Below, piece by piece: positions 45,740 through 57,930 of a DNA stretch of 64,000 nt. A model generated the notes under the pieces. That model was not told the origin of the DNA and made no database searches. It saw nothing but the letters and a program-made list of their open reading frames with translations. The stretch covers positions 5,076,025 through 5,140,024 of the forward strand of contig CM023542.1 in NCBI GenBank assembly GCA_013350335.1. The letters run 5' to 3'. Numbering within the stretch: position 1 is the first letter of the stretch; every line of letters starts with the position of its first letter. Both the position numbers and the translations under genes were made by a program. This DNA comes from Chimonanthus salicifolius. Taxonomy: Eukaryota > Streptophyta > Magnoliopsida > Laurales > Calycanthaceae.

Positions 45740-46378
45740 CTCCATGTGATCTCATCCATTTTCAACACACTTTATACTACTTCAATATAAATGAGACAAT
45801 TCTAAAATCTATATAGGATAACTAATTTTGGACAATTCTAAAATCCATATAGGACAACTAATTTGGTGCAGATGGAGTATAATTTTGGCTTGATTCTAAG
45901 TAGGATTGGTCAGTCGAGCTAAACTCAGAGTCAGAAAATGCAACTTAAACCGATACCTCTCAAGTTCGAGATTTAGATTTGAGTCTGACATTTAAAACGT
46001 TGATTAGATACCTTCATATTCATACACCATTTATGATCTATTCAATAGAAGACATATTACTTCCAAGTTTGCCTAAGAACATGTATATATATAGAGCGAG
46101 AAGTTCTTTTAAATTTTCAAAAGGTTTATATGAAAGTGTACTTTCTTTTATTGGATTGTCAATTTAAGCTATTTAATTAACTCTATATCATGATAAACAA
46201 TTGAAAAAAAATGAAAAATAATAAAAATCATGGTTTTATTATCAATTTATAATCCGATGTGTGCAGATAAAAAAGTTTACATACTCTACAAATTGTCAGG
46301 TGAGATGTCTAGATACTTGATATTTAAAAAACTAAAATTGTATTTATTTTTCTAAGATGTTCCATTCCTAGGGGTGAA

Positions 46379-46690
46379 ACTCGGGTCAGGTTTTGGCCCG
46401 AACCCGCATGTCTCGACTCGAAAATCATGCGGGTTGGGTCATGAAAGTCAGGTCAACAGGGTCGGGTTGAGAAGTCAAAAACCCACATTAAATTTAGGGT
46501 CGGGTTGGGATTAAGAGATTTTTAAGTTATCCCGACTCGACCCCGATCAAAACTAGGCTAAAGTAAGGTTCAAAATACAAGTCGGATCGAGTTATAATTC
46601 AAGTTGGATCAGGTTCCACATATCAGTAACTCGAGTCAGATTATGTTTTAAAAAACTCACCCAACCTTACCCAACCCAATTTCAGTTCTA
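46379..46690. mobile_element. hAT-type MITE (312 bp), GGGTCGGGTTGGG-rich
   Basis: A perfect 8-bp duplication TCCATTCC flanks it (46371-46378 and 46691-46698). The ends TAGGGGTGAAACTCGGG and TAGAACTGAAATTGGG (from the right) are inverted repeats. The interior is rich in GGGTCGGGTTG-type motifs, common in plant non-autonomous hAT elements. No protein. Confidence 0.88.
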
Positions 46691-48486
46691 TCCATTCCAA
46701 TGAAACCCAAAAAGCCCACACAAGCCATGCTGATTGTGCTTCTACTCCAAGAAAGGAATAAGGGACGTGTAATAATAGTATGATAGTGAGATGGAGAAAG
46801 GTAGAACAGAATAGCTCACATTACGAGAACTAGAATGGGAAGTGGGAGATTGAGATGAGGAAATTGAGGAAAGGAGTCATCAAGAGGGAGAATGAGATGC
46901 AATCATGACTCATGAGAGTGAGTGACTCACTGACTCACTGTCTGTCTTTGCAACTTATTACTTTAAATTTAAAACTAAACCCCTACTTTATTATTTTATA
47001 TTTTTATAGTTTATGTATTGATGAAAACCATGCACTCTAAGGCGGGGCGGTCCCCATATCGTAGTAATACAATTTCTCTCCATCTTATCTCCAATTTATC
47101 GTTTTCCGAGAAATTAAGGAATCTATCCAGTAGATTCTAACAAAATAATAATAGAAAAGTCCCCAACGGCCCCCACCTACTCAATGCAGTAAGGGATCCT
47201 AAGTTCCTAATCCGCGATCTGGCCAACAAAAGTTCCTAACCGGCGACTGTTTCGGAAAGGAATATGAATTCCCGACATCTTCTTCATGGAAAGGAATAAG
47301 TCCCATGTTTTTTACGTTTTCACTAGTCACATTTTTAATACACACGGTAATAAAGTAAAATTTAAGTCCAATATATATTTAAATTTGCTAATAAATCGAT
47401 GATTGACTGGTTAATCAGAAGATAGAATTAATCGATTGACTAGTAGAACTTATTTTCATAGATGTCTCTTAACTTAAAAGACAATATTATATATAGACTC
47501 AATTGCACTTAATTAATCAGGTCGACCTGGGACGCAACTTAATCCAATTTGAATTAGTTAGTCTAAATTAAAAATGAATTAGGTTACGGGTAGATTAAAA
47601 GAGGGTCACAATGTGTCTCAACTTGACTTGACTATCCATCCAAGTTGCACTCGTGTTATATGTTTAAGATAGTTTAAACATTTATATAAATGGTGGAGTT
47701 TAGAAGACACGATTGATTTGAAGTCAACTCCTCCAAATAAATAAGAAAGGTGATGGTGATGGTGGTGATAAATACATGGGCTTAGAGTGTGTACAACCCA
47801 AACTTAAGCCCAAAATTGTAATTTGAGTCTGAGTCGGCTCACCATTTATATTACATAACTTACGTCTTTCGGCTCAGACCATGCTCTGTCTTTGAGTGGG
47901 ACCTTTTCCCCATTTTGGACCCGAACCTAAGAAAACCAAGACTAAGTATGATTTCTCTATAATTTTCACGTTGGGCTTGGACTGGGCTCAATCCAAGTTT
48001 CACCCTCAATCTGGACCATTGGATTCACAGCCCATCTTTGGATCTAGAATCGCCTAATTATCGTAATTGTATATTGTAGTAGCCCATTGAGTCAGCACCC
48101 TTATTACAAACAGACTGCAAAATTGGTTGATGGGGCCCAACAAAAGAAAAATAAAATATTATGATTAAATGCATCTTGGAAAAGTTACAAAGCAAAGCAG
48201 GCGTGTCTATTGGAGCCTGGCAAGGGCCCAACCACTATGACTGACAATTTCAATGTGTTGCTCATGATTGGGCCTCATTGCTTGAGAATATGATGGAAGG
48301 GCCTTTTGGAGTCTGAATGCATCAAACTCCAAACAAGTCCACTTTCTCTGTCATTGTGGTCCATCAAGGTGATGTGAACCTATGGGCTCCACTTTGTATT
48401 GGATGATGTTTGATTCTCTTGAGCAATTAATGGCTAACATCGGCAAAATGAACTATGACTTGCAATAAATGTTCCAAATGTACCAT

Positions 48487-48664
48487 CTCGTATGGAGTAG
48501 TTCAACTGACAGTCACTTTAGATAAGGAATCAGAGATCTCAGGTTCAAATCTCATAATCACTTGTGTATTGCCGGAGATTGTATACATCCGGAGTTGTAT
48601 CCAATGCCCTCGAACCACGAAAGAGATAGGGGTCTTTAAGTTTCATCATCATAAAAAGAATCCT
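48487..48664 (+). mobile_element. tRNA-derived SINE (178 bp)
   Basis: The flanks AAATGTACCAT and AAATGTATCAT (48476-48486, 48665-48675) match at 10 of 11. Box A GTAGTTCAACTG and box B CAGGTTCAAATCTC give a tRNA-like head. The tail ends ATCATCATAAAAAG. Confidence 0.75.
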
Positions 48665-50450
48665 AAATGTATCATTTTAAGAAATTGAGTCTAAGACACA
48701 ACATTCACTTTTGTATGAGAAATCATCCGTTGTTAATTGATTCAATTAAATCAATTTAAACTCTAAATCAAAGCTATTAAATGAATAAGGTTAAGTCATA
48801 TTTCTCTTTTCAAATTTAGCTAATAACTCAATCCAAAAATTATTTTTAAAAGTTCACAATGGGTTATTTCTCCTTGCATTTGGTCCTTCACACATTTCAC
48901 CAAATTGTGCATAACTTTTGCCATACCATTTTAAGAAAAGTACTTGCCTTGACCTCCATTTTATGATTTTTAAATCTCCAAATACCAAAATGCGACTTGA
49001 AGTCAACTTGGTTTTGACCTAGTTGTCTCATATGATACTATTGGCCCTCAAAATAATTGAATTATTTAAGAGATGCAAAGATCAAATATAATTTTTTTAA
49101 GAGAATTGATTTGGACACTGATATTTTTTTAAAAAATAAAATATGAATCAATTTTATCTTATATTTTATTTATGTTAAGTGTTCAAATCAACTCTTTTTT
49201 AATAGTAACTTTTGAAGTTAGGATCCATCAAGATATGCACACGTAAATTTAAAAAAGAAAAGAAAATATGCTCAAGTAAAAACTATAATTTTAGTTCATA
49301 TACTTAGAAATTTTTCATAACCTAACTGAATTAAAAGAGGTTTTTATTTTTTTCAAAATATTTTATTTAAATTTGATTTCAAAATCCATCGCACTTGATA
49401 ACCATAGGAAGTAAAGTAGACAGATAATCGACAACCAAAAATTTGGCAGAGCAAGTCACTCAGCAACACAACTGTTGTCCCACATGAGAAAATCCATTTT
49501 CTCGTGTAGCCAAAAGATCACGATAAATTGGAGAAATTCTCGAATGGTCCCTGTATGTATGGAGCAAATCACGTGCAGAGATGCATCAAAATCCGCAAAT
49601 ATATCAGAAAAAGAGAAATCGAGATCTTATAGTTGGAGAGACATGAGAAGTACACGAGAGGTGTGGAGGCTTTCAAAGCCTTTGGTGAAGGATCCAATGC
49701 AGACTATCAGAGCCCCACCTTAACTTCTTTCTCCACTCTCATTCTTACTTACATTTATGTATACAAGTAAATCTACGTATTTCTCCGATAATTTTTTATA
49801 CATAAATTTAAAAAAAAAATCTATGTATTTCTAACTTCAAACAGTTTTCCTTTTCCTCTGTTTGGAGTGTTGTGTTTTCATGGAAAACTTCAAAATGACA
49901 ACTAAAAACTAGGATAAGAAGCACCCAAATTTGTAGGGTCGAGATCTAGCTTATGTGATGAAAATAAATGATGAATGACGACTCTTTAGATCATTTTTTT
50001 ATAACTAAAGTGTTTAGAATTTTTAAAAGCATTCAATTAATTTGAGATATTTGAAAGCCTCTCTGTCTATACAATGACTCTTTAGATTATATCGGTCATT
50101 TATTCATGATTCATCAATTATAGATCGAGATGTGCAAGATAGAATTTTTTATAATTTGATGTAATAAAAAGATTTCTATGTTGATTTATCAATGGAACTA
50201 TTTCTGTTGCTAAATGAGTGAAGTATGAATTATAACTTGATTGTTCATTTTAGATGATAATGAAATAATAAAGACAACAACAATAATTATACATTATATT
50301 ATTAATTCAATCTACATTTTATTTAATATGTTAATATTATGTCATTAACATATGTTGGTTTAAACATGGAATATAAGTTTAGGATTGAATTGGGCAATGA
50401 GTCAAATAACGTTTTCATAAATATTGTGATTGATTAGGTTGGACCATCAA

Positions 50451-50540
50451 TCATGCATTAAGACAAGTTGTGGATCAAAATCATGCATTAAGTCAAGTTG
50501 TGGAACAAAATCATGCATTAAGTCAAGTTGTGGATCAAAA
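50451..50540. repeat. Three tandem 30-bp units
   Basis: ATCATGCATTAAGTCAAGTT plus GTGGATCAAA repeats three times with one or two substitutions. Confidence 0.95.
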
Positions 50541-51116
50541 CAAATCTCAGGTTAGGTTGACCATAGGTCATGGTTTGAGTCGATTGCATTGCATCCTAAT
50601 TTGGGTAATGGATCAAGTCATGGGTCATGGATTAGGTTAGTGGTTACGGTCGGGTTGGACCTTGGATCATAAGTCAGAGAGATATAATTAGCCCATGAAT
50701 TTAGTTATCAAATTGTGATATCAATAAGTCATGAAAATTGTTTTTCAACTTATTTATATGGTTGAAACTAAGCTGCTGATGTAATTTTTTATGAAAATTT
50801 TGTATAAAATAATGAAATATGCTTTTAATGTAGAATTTTTTTATTATTTTTGTGAAAAAATGTTGTTAAACTTGAAGGTTTTTCATCCTTACTCATCCAA
50901 CAGTTTAGAGCATGAACCATGCACAGGTTGTTCATCCTTACTCATGCAATTTGATCTGCCAGTTCCCATTTCACTATGTCCTTACTATTTTTCATCAGTT
51001 TTATATTAAAGGTAACCAGCCATATATGTGGTGGACCCTATTTTGAAGTGGGTCCCACAATAGTATGGATAACTTATATCCAAAGTTTGAACTCCCCTAA
51101 AGTAGTCAGCTAATAA

Positions 51117-51135
51117 GAGAGAGAGAGAGAGAGAG

Positions 51136-51171
<36 letters not shown>

Positions 51172-51190
51172 AGAGAGAGAGAGAGAGAGG
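51117..51190. repeat. Interrupted GA microsatellite upstream of the SMR gene
   Basis: (GA)n interrupted by AATAA at two places, 160-230 bases before the SMR start codon and probably in its leader or core promoter. GAGA tracts there can act as regulatory elements in plants; this is inference. Confidence 0.9.
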
Positions 51191-51348
51191 TGTTTAGTGT
51201 ATTTATGACTTGAGTCGAGAAGAGAACGCCATCCTTTCTAAGATCTTCCTTTCTTCTTATTTTCGTCTTGTTTCTCTCTTTCTCTCTCTTCTTCTTCTTC
51301 TTCATCATCTTCATGAACTTGGCATAAGACAATCTTACATTGTCCATC

Positions 51349-51783
51349 ATGTCGAATCCAGAATCGTTAGTCATCGAGCAAGGCACAAAAGATCTCCAAT
51401 TCAACTTTCTCTCAAGACCCAGCTTTGAAGTTCCAAATGGATGTGTGGAAGACAACAATCAAGAAGGAGCAGGAGCTGACGAGGAAGAAACATGCCAGCT
51501 TGAGGCTTCTAAGGAACATGAAGCTGAAGTAAAATCTAGGAAAGAAGTTAAAGACGACGACGATTACAATGATGACGGATATCAAACACCAACATCTTCG
51601 GATCATAAAATTCCGACCACCCTGCAGTGCCCACCTGCACCGAAGAAACCAAGATCTTCTCCATCGCTAAAGAGAAAAGCCTCTTCAGATCTCTCAGAAA
51701 TAGAGATCCAATCCTTCTTCCACCCAATTTCCACCGGTTCCACCCGCAAGATCAAGAAGGCGAGGAGAGGTGATATAAATTGA
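51349..51783 (+). CDS. SMR: Cyclin-dependent kinase inhibitor, SIAMESE-RELATED (SMR) family
   Basis: Single-exon frame of 144 aa. It has the SMR signature GYQTPTSSDHKIPTTLQCPP at residues 77-96 followed by APKKPR, and the C-terminal EIEIQSFF motif (117-124) conserved in SIM/SMR proteins. Acidic DDDDYNDD precedes the signature and a basic RKIKKARR tail suggests nuclear localisation. SMRs bind CDK-cyclin complexes and promote the switch from mitosis to endoreduplication, often in response to stress or differentiation. ATG 51349 is the first in-frame ATG after a CT-rich leader and gives MSNPESL. The absence of introns is normal for the family. Which of the SMR paralogues it is cannot be said. 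Confidence 0.93.
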   Translation: MSNPESLVIEQGTKDLQFNFLSRPSFEVPNGCVEDNNQEGAGADEEETCQLEASKEHEAEVKSRKEVKDDDDYNDDGYQTPTSSDHKIPTTLQCPPAPKKPRSSPSLKRKASSDLSEIEIQSFFHPISTGSTRKIKKARRGDIN

Positions 51784-52597
51784 CATGTTCCTTCTCTCAT
51801 GTATTTATCTAGTAACAATGAATTATTATTCATTTATTCCCCATTTTCCATGAAGAGAAAGATTTCCATGTTTTTGAAGGACAATGAAGCTCCTGCTTAA
51901 ACAAATCTAACGTGCACTAGTTTGGCATTTTTGTTTTTCTAATTAACAATCTCTTAGGATTCCCTCTAACACGTGGTAGAGAAAGGGAAATAGAGCTCTG
52001 CAAATTGTTGGGTTAGACTTTTGTATAGTAAATGGTTATAGAATTGGGCATCTATTTCTCCAAGATGAGGCAATTATGCCATTTGACTCTCTTCGTCAAG
52101 TGACAAAGATTAGGTTTTCCAGTAATTTAGATAAAAAAAATTCAAACTATCACATGGTCGTATTCCTTGGTTCTTGACTACATATAATTAATATCTATGT
52201 TTCAGTGATCCACACTAAAAAAACACTTATTCAACTTATTTAGAATCCATCTTTTAAGGCCCAGTCTTTTCAAAAATCAAATAGGTCTGTTTAGTATTCA
52301 AGATTCAAATATAAATGTCAAAACAGATGAGTATAAATATAAATATCTCATTTACTTGTAATTTGATTTGGATCTTTTGATCTGGGTTTTTTATTCTTTT
52401 TGTTTCTCATATCACAACTTGGATCGAGATAAATGCAAACCTTCAAAATGTAATGATCACTATTTTTCTTTGTGAGAAATTGAAGAGGGAAAACTTCCAG
52501 AGGCAGATTTTGACAGATTAGGAATCAAATGCACGACACTTTTCGGATATTGGTTCAGATACAGATGCTATTATATACTTTGGATCCTAAAATTTTG

Positions 52598-52599
<2 letters not shown>

Positions 52600-52637
<38 letters not shown>

Positions 52638-52642
52638 TTTTT
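52600..52642. repeat. AT microsatellite followed by T-run
   Basis: (AT)15 runs straight into the oligo(T) that is the tail of the adjacent minus-strand SINE. Confidence 0.95.
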
Positions 52643-52765
52643 GAATTTACGTGTGGGAAACCCAACGTAAAATCCTCAAAGGTGATACCTACTGCCCTTA
52701 GAATACACCATGTTAAACCATGAGGGCTCAAACTTAGCATCTCCTGCTTCTTGCGGCGAGATGGT
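52629..52765 (-). mobile_element. SINE, same family as 54260-54414
   Basis: The minus strand reads GAGGATTTTACGTTGGGTTTCC then CACGTAAATTC and oligo(A), matching the 3' half of the SINE at 54260. A tRNA-like box B (AAGTTTGAGCCCTC) lies upstream. No clear target duplication. Confidence 0.65.
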
Positions 52766-52944
52766 GGGATCCATTTGGATCTACGATTTGATGCTGTACC
52801 TTAAAAATGACAAATATTGTCATGTACAAAGTAATATACTCTATATGCAGTAGAAAATTTCTAAATGCTTGCAGAATATGGAGCATACATTCATTTGCAT
52901 TTATGAAGCCTGTGGTGAAGAGATTTCAATGATTACTTGTCTAA

Positions 52945-53110
52945 TTTTACAACAAGGGGCGTACGCTCTTAGAGCACCCAATTAATCCTCGAGATATGTG
53001 TAAGTCTCTTTATTCACAGACATCGGATAACTCTAGCTCTTTTGGGTGAAGTCAGAATTGATCTCAGAACTTCCGCTTTATAAGACGGGTTCTTAGTCAT
53101 CACTCCAAAC
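52945..53110 (-). mobile_element. Diverged SINE, same family as 31979 and 60386
   Basis: The minus strand has TTGGAGTGATGACTAAG (compare TTGGAGTGATGGCCAGG at 31995), then ACACATATCTCGAGGATTAAT corresponding to GCACATGCCCCAAGGATTAG. Aged; boundaries approximate. Confidence 0.55.
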
Positions 53111-53536
53111 TGTTTGGAGTTAAGTGAGATGATTGACCCTTTGGATCTCTTCTTATGCTGCATTTTTTTTAGCATGTCTATATGGAGCTCACCTATGTTG
53201 ATGGTGATAGGTCTATTTAAAGGGTCTAATTTTGAACTTGTGGTCTATCAAAAATCAATCAATTGGACACATGAAGACATTGTTTCTAAAAGCATAAAAT
53301 TTTGGAAGTTAAAAGATACTAACATTTCTGAAAGTTTGAAAAACATAGCTTAGATCGATTCAATAATCAAAATGATTTTTTCTGAACTACAAATTCAAGC
53401 TTAAACATTTTCAATAAATCTATAACTAATCACCATTCGTGAGTATTATATAAGTGAAATCATGAGGAGTGTGGCTCAGGGAGGGATGCATGGATTAACA
53501 CTTCTGTTAAGTGAAATAGAACACACAAAAAATCAA

Positions 53537-53605
53537 CTTTTTTTTTAAGACCAACGTATCTAGGTGTCCCACCTGAATAATCCTTGAGTACATCTCTATA
53601 TGCGG
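53537..53605 (-). mobile_element. SINE 3'-end fragment, same family as 60386
   Basis: AAGACCAACGTATCTAGGTG on the plus strand, with an adjoining T-run, matches AAGACCAAGGTATCCAAGCA of the SINE at 60386-60578. Only the tail is present. Confidence 0.6.
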
Positions 53606-54259
53606 TCTACTTTATTTTAAATCTGGTTCATTAGAATTATTGTTTTTCTTTTAAAATTTAGATTCAACTTTTCATAATTTTCATTTAATGCATTAACCAT
53701 TAACCATGTGATCAAAATATTTATCTAACTATTCATTTTTAATCTTAAAAAAATCAATACTAACACGATTCAATGGGTAGATTTTCGACAGTACGACATG
53801 ATAATTTATTTATCCATATAATTTTTATGATCAACAGGACCCATTATTTGACATAGCCCAATCAGAATACTCATGCTTTTCACCGTCCATATTGATAATT
53901 CTTGCATCTTCATCGTCCATTCTAAAAGTCTATAGTTTAAATTTTCAAAATTCACCAACAGATGATGAAGATGTTGGATTGAAAGTTATTATAGACAATT
54001 AAATAATTATATTTTAATTAATAAAACACATGATACATCTCTGATATCAAATCTTACGTACTTAATCAATACATTAAAAATCTTAGAGCTGATTTAACAC
54101 AGAAAATTAGACTGTATATCCAACTTTTTACAAAGCTGGCCAACTCGATGTCTATACTTTATGTGAACCTGTTCAGACATGTAACATGGTATCTATGGAT
54201 CTCAACATTGTATAATTCATAACTCAAATTTATGTATAGGGTAAAATGTTCCAGCTCCT

Positions 54260-54414
54260 GTTTTTTTTTTTTTTTTTTTTAAATTTACGTGTTGGAAACC
54301 GTGGAATATCCAGTGTAAAACCCCCACGGGTGAGCCCACTACCCGTAGGGCACACCAAAATTAGGTCATGGAGGTTCGAACCTGTAACCTCCCACTTCAA
54401 GCAGAAGGCAATCA
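54260..54414 (-). mobile_element. tRNA-derived SINE (155 bp) with 12-bp target duplication
   Basis: GTTCCAGCTCCT flanks it perfectly (54248-54259 and 54415-54426). The minus-strand head has box A TGCTTGAAGTGGG and box B GGTTCGAACC. The 3' end is ACACGTAAATTT followed by a 22-base A tail (T's at 54260-54281). Confidence 0.9.
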
Positions 54415-55509
54415 GTTCCAGCTCCTATTTGGAAGTATGTCAATTGATAATTTGATAGATAGATGGGATAGATGTCTGAATGTCTGATAGAACAGTGCAG
54501 GTATATAGAAATATACATGTGATGGTTGCATCATGGTACCTTGGGAGCCATTAATTTGCAGGGTTTATAATAAAAGTTTAAAAGGGTTAGCAACTTTAAG
54601 CAAAGCATGTGCAATACAAATAAAAAAAGAATTTAAGAAGCAAAGTGTCAAAATAAAGAAAGGGTTTTGATTGTGGCAGCAGATGGAAGGACAGTGAGTA
54701 TCCCTGTCCCATGTCACTCAGATTCTGCTTCTCCCACTCGAAACTCTCCAATCTCACATCTACCACCTGCCTCTTAACCTACTGCTTCAACTCTCTTATT
54801 AATACCACCCTTCATCTTTTTAAGTCAAAATTTGTATATTCTATTGTTTTACCTCTCATACTAATAATGTGACCATATGTTTAGGTAGTATATTATTATA
54901 TGGCTATCAGCAAGATAAGAGAGAACCATTATTTATGCGTGCGTGTCATCAGGTTAAGGCAAGTCAGGGTCCTGTCAACCTTTTTGTCAAATTTCAATAA
55001 ACTAATTTCAAATAAATATAAAATAAATGATTACTTTTAATATGGGATTTGTTCGTGGCTCCAATAAGTTCTCTGTTGAACGAGGCCAACCATCCTGTCC
55101 TCTTGAGAGATTTTTTGAGTTCACATAAGGTCAATTTTGGTTCTCTGTTTTCTAGTTGGTTTATCTGGACATCATAGAGATGATAGGGTCATTTACTATT
55201 CACATACATGTGATCTAGAGAACCAGATGGTGCTCCTATTGTGGAAGTGAGATGTCTACAACCATCCAAGGCCAAAGTGGAATGATACAAACACAGTTAC
55301 TTGGGAACATACAACTTCAACCCAGCTCACAAAATTGATTTCAGAACTTCTGCCCTGGATCTTTCATGCCACATTCTATACAAACTTAATAGATTTAGAA
55401 AAGATCAGGTAACATCTTAATCCATCCATATAAAGATTCAGCCTTTGCTCATTCTAAATTCAGGCAAAAAAACTCCAATAAACTTGGTGTAGTCAATACT
55501 CCATCCCAC

Positions 55510-55871
55510 TATTAGGACTTGGGCTTTTAGTCCAAAAGACTAGTCCTGTTAGGTGGAGTGACCTTAAGTCTTTTATAAACTTCTAGATCTCCTTCTACAC
55601 TTCTAATGGGGACTTGTTCGTAGTAGCTCCAACAATCCCCCCTCGAAAAAGGCCCTCCAGCAGAGAGAGTGAAGACGGCCATCCCGTTTGCTTGGTGGAT
55701 CTCCTGAGTCCACATGAGGTAGCCTGAGACCTGACTCTGATACCACTTGTTAGGACCTAGGCTTCCATCCCAAAAAACTAGCCTGTAATGTGGAGTGACC
55801 TAAGTCCTTTATAAACTACTAGATCTCCCTCTACACTTCCAATGTCGGACTCGTTCGCAGCAGCCCCAACA
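55510..55871 (-). mobile_element. TRIM retrotransposon, complete LTR-PBS-PPT-LTR (362 bp)
   Basis: LTRs of 125 bp (55510-55634) and 124 bp (55748-55871) run TGTTGG...CTAACA on the minus strand; one terminal base is mutated in the 55510 copy. Right after the 5' LTR is AG then TGGTATCAGAGTCAGG, the initiator-Met primer site. GAGGGGGGAT abuts the 3' LTR as polypurine tract. The interior is 113 bp with no coding. The flanks CCCAC and CCTAC match at four of five. Confidence 0.92.
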
Positions 55872-56209
55872 CCTACATCAAATACAAGGACAAAATATAA
55901 AAAAAAAGGTGAATGACTACACTGGTGTATCTATACTCCCCGGTTAATTTGTTCAAGGGTTGCAAAGTCAATATAAACCTCAATCTCAATCCAGACCATC
56001 CTGGAGAGAGTCGGAATTGAAAAAATGGGCCACATGAGAGGACCACCATTTGAAGATGTTGAGAAAATATGAATAGAAGTAGGTGAAGTTTAAACCCCAT
56101 CTAAACATCTGTTAATTTTAGATGTTGAAAGGAAAATTTGACTCCTTTCATCGCTCCTTTCATAAGTATCGTTGGGAGCAATTGAAATTTCGTCAAGCCT
56201 GCCATACAC

Positions 56210-56519
56210 TAGATCTGGCAATGGGTCGGGTGGGTTGGATTTAGGTTGGTTAATTCAGATTGAGTCTTTTTTGGATTCGAGTCCGGGTCAAGTTCGATTT
56301 GAATTTGCTCATTTATATGGCAAATGAAACTTTATTAGCAAGACACGTGCTGAGACTACTTTTTAAATGGATGTAGATTTTATAGCTTGTTTGTTTTGCT
56401 TATAGACGTGCTAATAATTAGAGATCAATCAAGTCTACTCATTTATTAACTGATCAATTCAAATCAAGTCATTTATGAAAACATATCAATTTGGGTCAAA
56501 TCATATTTTGCCATGTCTA
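56210..56519. mobile_element. Possible hAT-type MITE relic
   Basis: The ends TAGATCTGGCAATGGG and TTAGACATGGCAAAAT (read from the right) are partly inverted and the left interior is GGGTCGGGTGGG. The flanking octamers do not match, so the boundaries are unsure. Confidence 0.35.
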
Positions 56520-57930
56520 ACCTGACCTCATCTCCATGTTGAGGGGCAGCCTTCCCCAAGTTCTCCCCAGCGGTCTCACTGGCTCATTTTCTAAAGGTCA
56601 ATGATTTATAAAGTCCCCACGACGTAAATGGATTCTCGTATGTAAGATGTATCAATTTTTTCTTTAAAAAAAAACTTCATAATAAACTGTACATATCATC
56701 CATATATATAAATATAATGAGGGTTATTCTATTCCACCTCTTATAGAGAAAAGAACTTAAAAACAAAATACTTATAATAACAAACATGGCGATACATTTA
56801 TACAAAACTTCTACCCCGAGCACACGTAATGGAGCCGTAGACGGTCAAGTGAAATCCCATCCACGAAATAATTTGATCTATGGACAGAGGCATACAAAAT
56901 TGAAAATGTATGGTTAGATGCACCTTGCAGAATTCCAATCATTATTTAAGTCATGGTCTACCAATCAAGTTTTTTAATATAACGATCTTTAACACTGACA
57001 TTTTCTAAAATTGTATCATTTTTTTTTGAGGAATGGTTCATTTTGGATGATATATAGCAAAAACTCTAATAAATTTGAGTTTCGTCCACATCTCATACCA
57101 CATTATAAAAAGACAAAATATTTGAAAAGTTAGTTTTAAAAAAATGATAACAACAATATGATATAAATGACATGGACACTTACCATTAGTCGAAAAGATG
57201 GAGTTCATATTTTTTTTACTACACACGAGTTTATTGAATTGTGCTCGTATAAAGCCGAAATAGAGCTAATGAGTGCAATTGATATTAACAAAACGAATAA
57301 AGTGAAGTAGAATGACACAGGTTCGTCCATCTTAGGACTGCGACTGCTACTGGCTCTCATCTTCTAGTTCACAATTCACTAGAAAATAGAGACCATTAGA
57401 CCAAGCAGGAGGCTTACGAATGTAGGCTACAACTTGAGATTTCTTTTAAGATTGCATAAAACTTGAATTCAATTTCAAATCCAATCATGTAGAGTAAGTA
57501 CCTTGGCCAAAAACAAAGTTCCCAAAACCTGGAGACTTGCTTGATTATAGCCAAGTCTAATAAAATTTTGACATGTTTTCTGAATTCCATGCCACAACAA
57601 CAGTGCCTGCAAATGATTAAACTCCCATTCCACCAAAACTAAAAGAACTGTGATTTTTAGTAAATCCTAACACACCCTCAATCAGTACAATAGGTGACCC
57701 AGAAATCACATTCCATTACAAATCAAATCCAAAACCATTAAAAGCTTAACGTGCGTTCTGCAACTAGAAGAATTGTATGGAGTCTACAGTCTAGAATGGA
57801 CGACAAGATTACGTAGGCTAACCAAAACTACAACATTCTTTCATGATGACCAACCTTCAGAGAAAATGAAACCAATTGGTGAATAAAGAAAGTGGGAAGT
57901 GGATACGCAGACACAGCAGCTTGAAACTTC

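Larger units (their letters stand above)
46699..51348. other. Intergenic DNA upstream of the SMR gene
   Basis: AT-rich, with one SINE, a 30-bp triplet repeat and the GA-rich SMR leader. A GGGCTTGGACTGGG-rich patch at 47770-48010 may be an old hAT relic but its ends could not be matched. No other gene was recognised. Confidence 0.5.
51784..57930. other. Intergenic DNA between the SMR and ECR genes
   Basis: AT-rich, carrying several SINEs, a TRIM and a possible hAT relic, each listed. No protein or RNA gene was recognised. Confidence 0.6.

Noticed and set aside
45263..45749. Long overlapping open frames translating to repeated RFFAVFRGF-type peptides
   Set aside because: They lie wholly within the CGCGGTTTTT decamer array of the MITE. 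The repeat lacks stop codons in some frames, so openness is a composition effect.
47770..48010. GGGCTTGGACTGGG-rich patch resembling hAT interiors
   Set aside because: Inverted ends and an 8-bp duplication could not be matched, so no element was called.
49475..49723. 82-codon frame on the plus strand
   Set aside because: No recognisable motif, no conserved splice or promoter context; probably chance.
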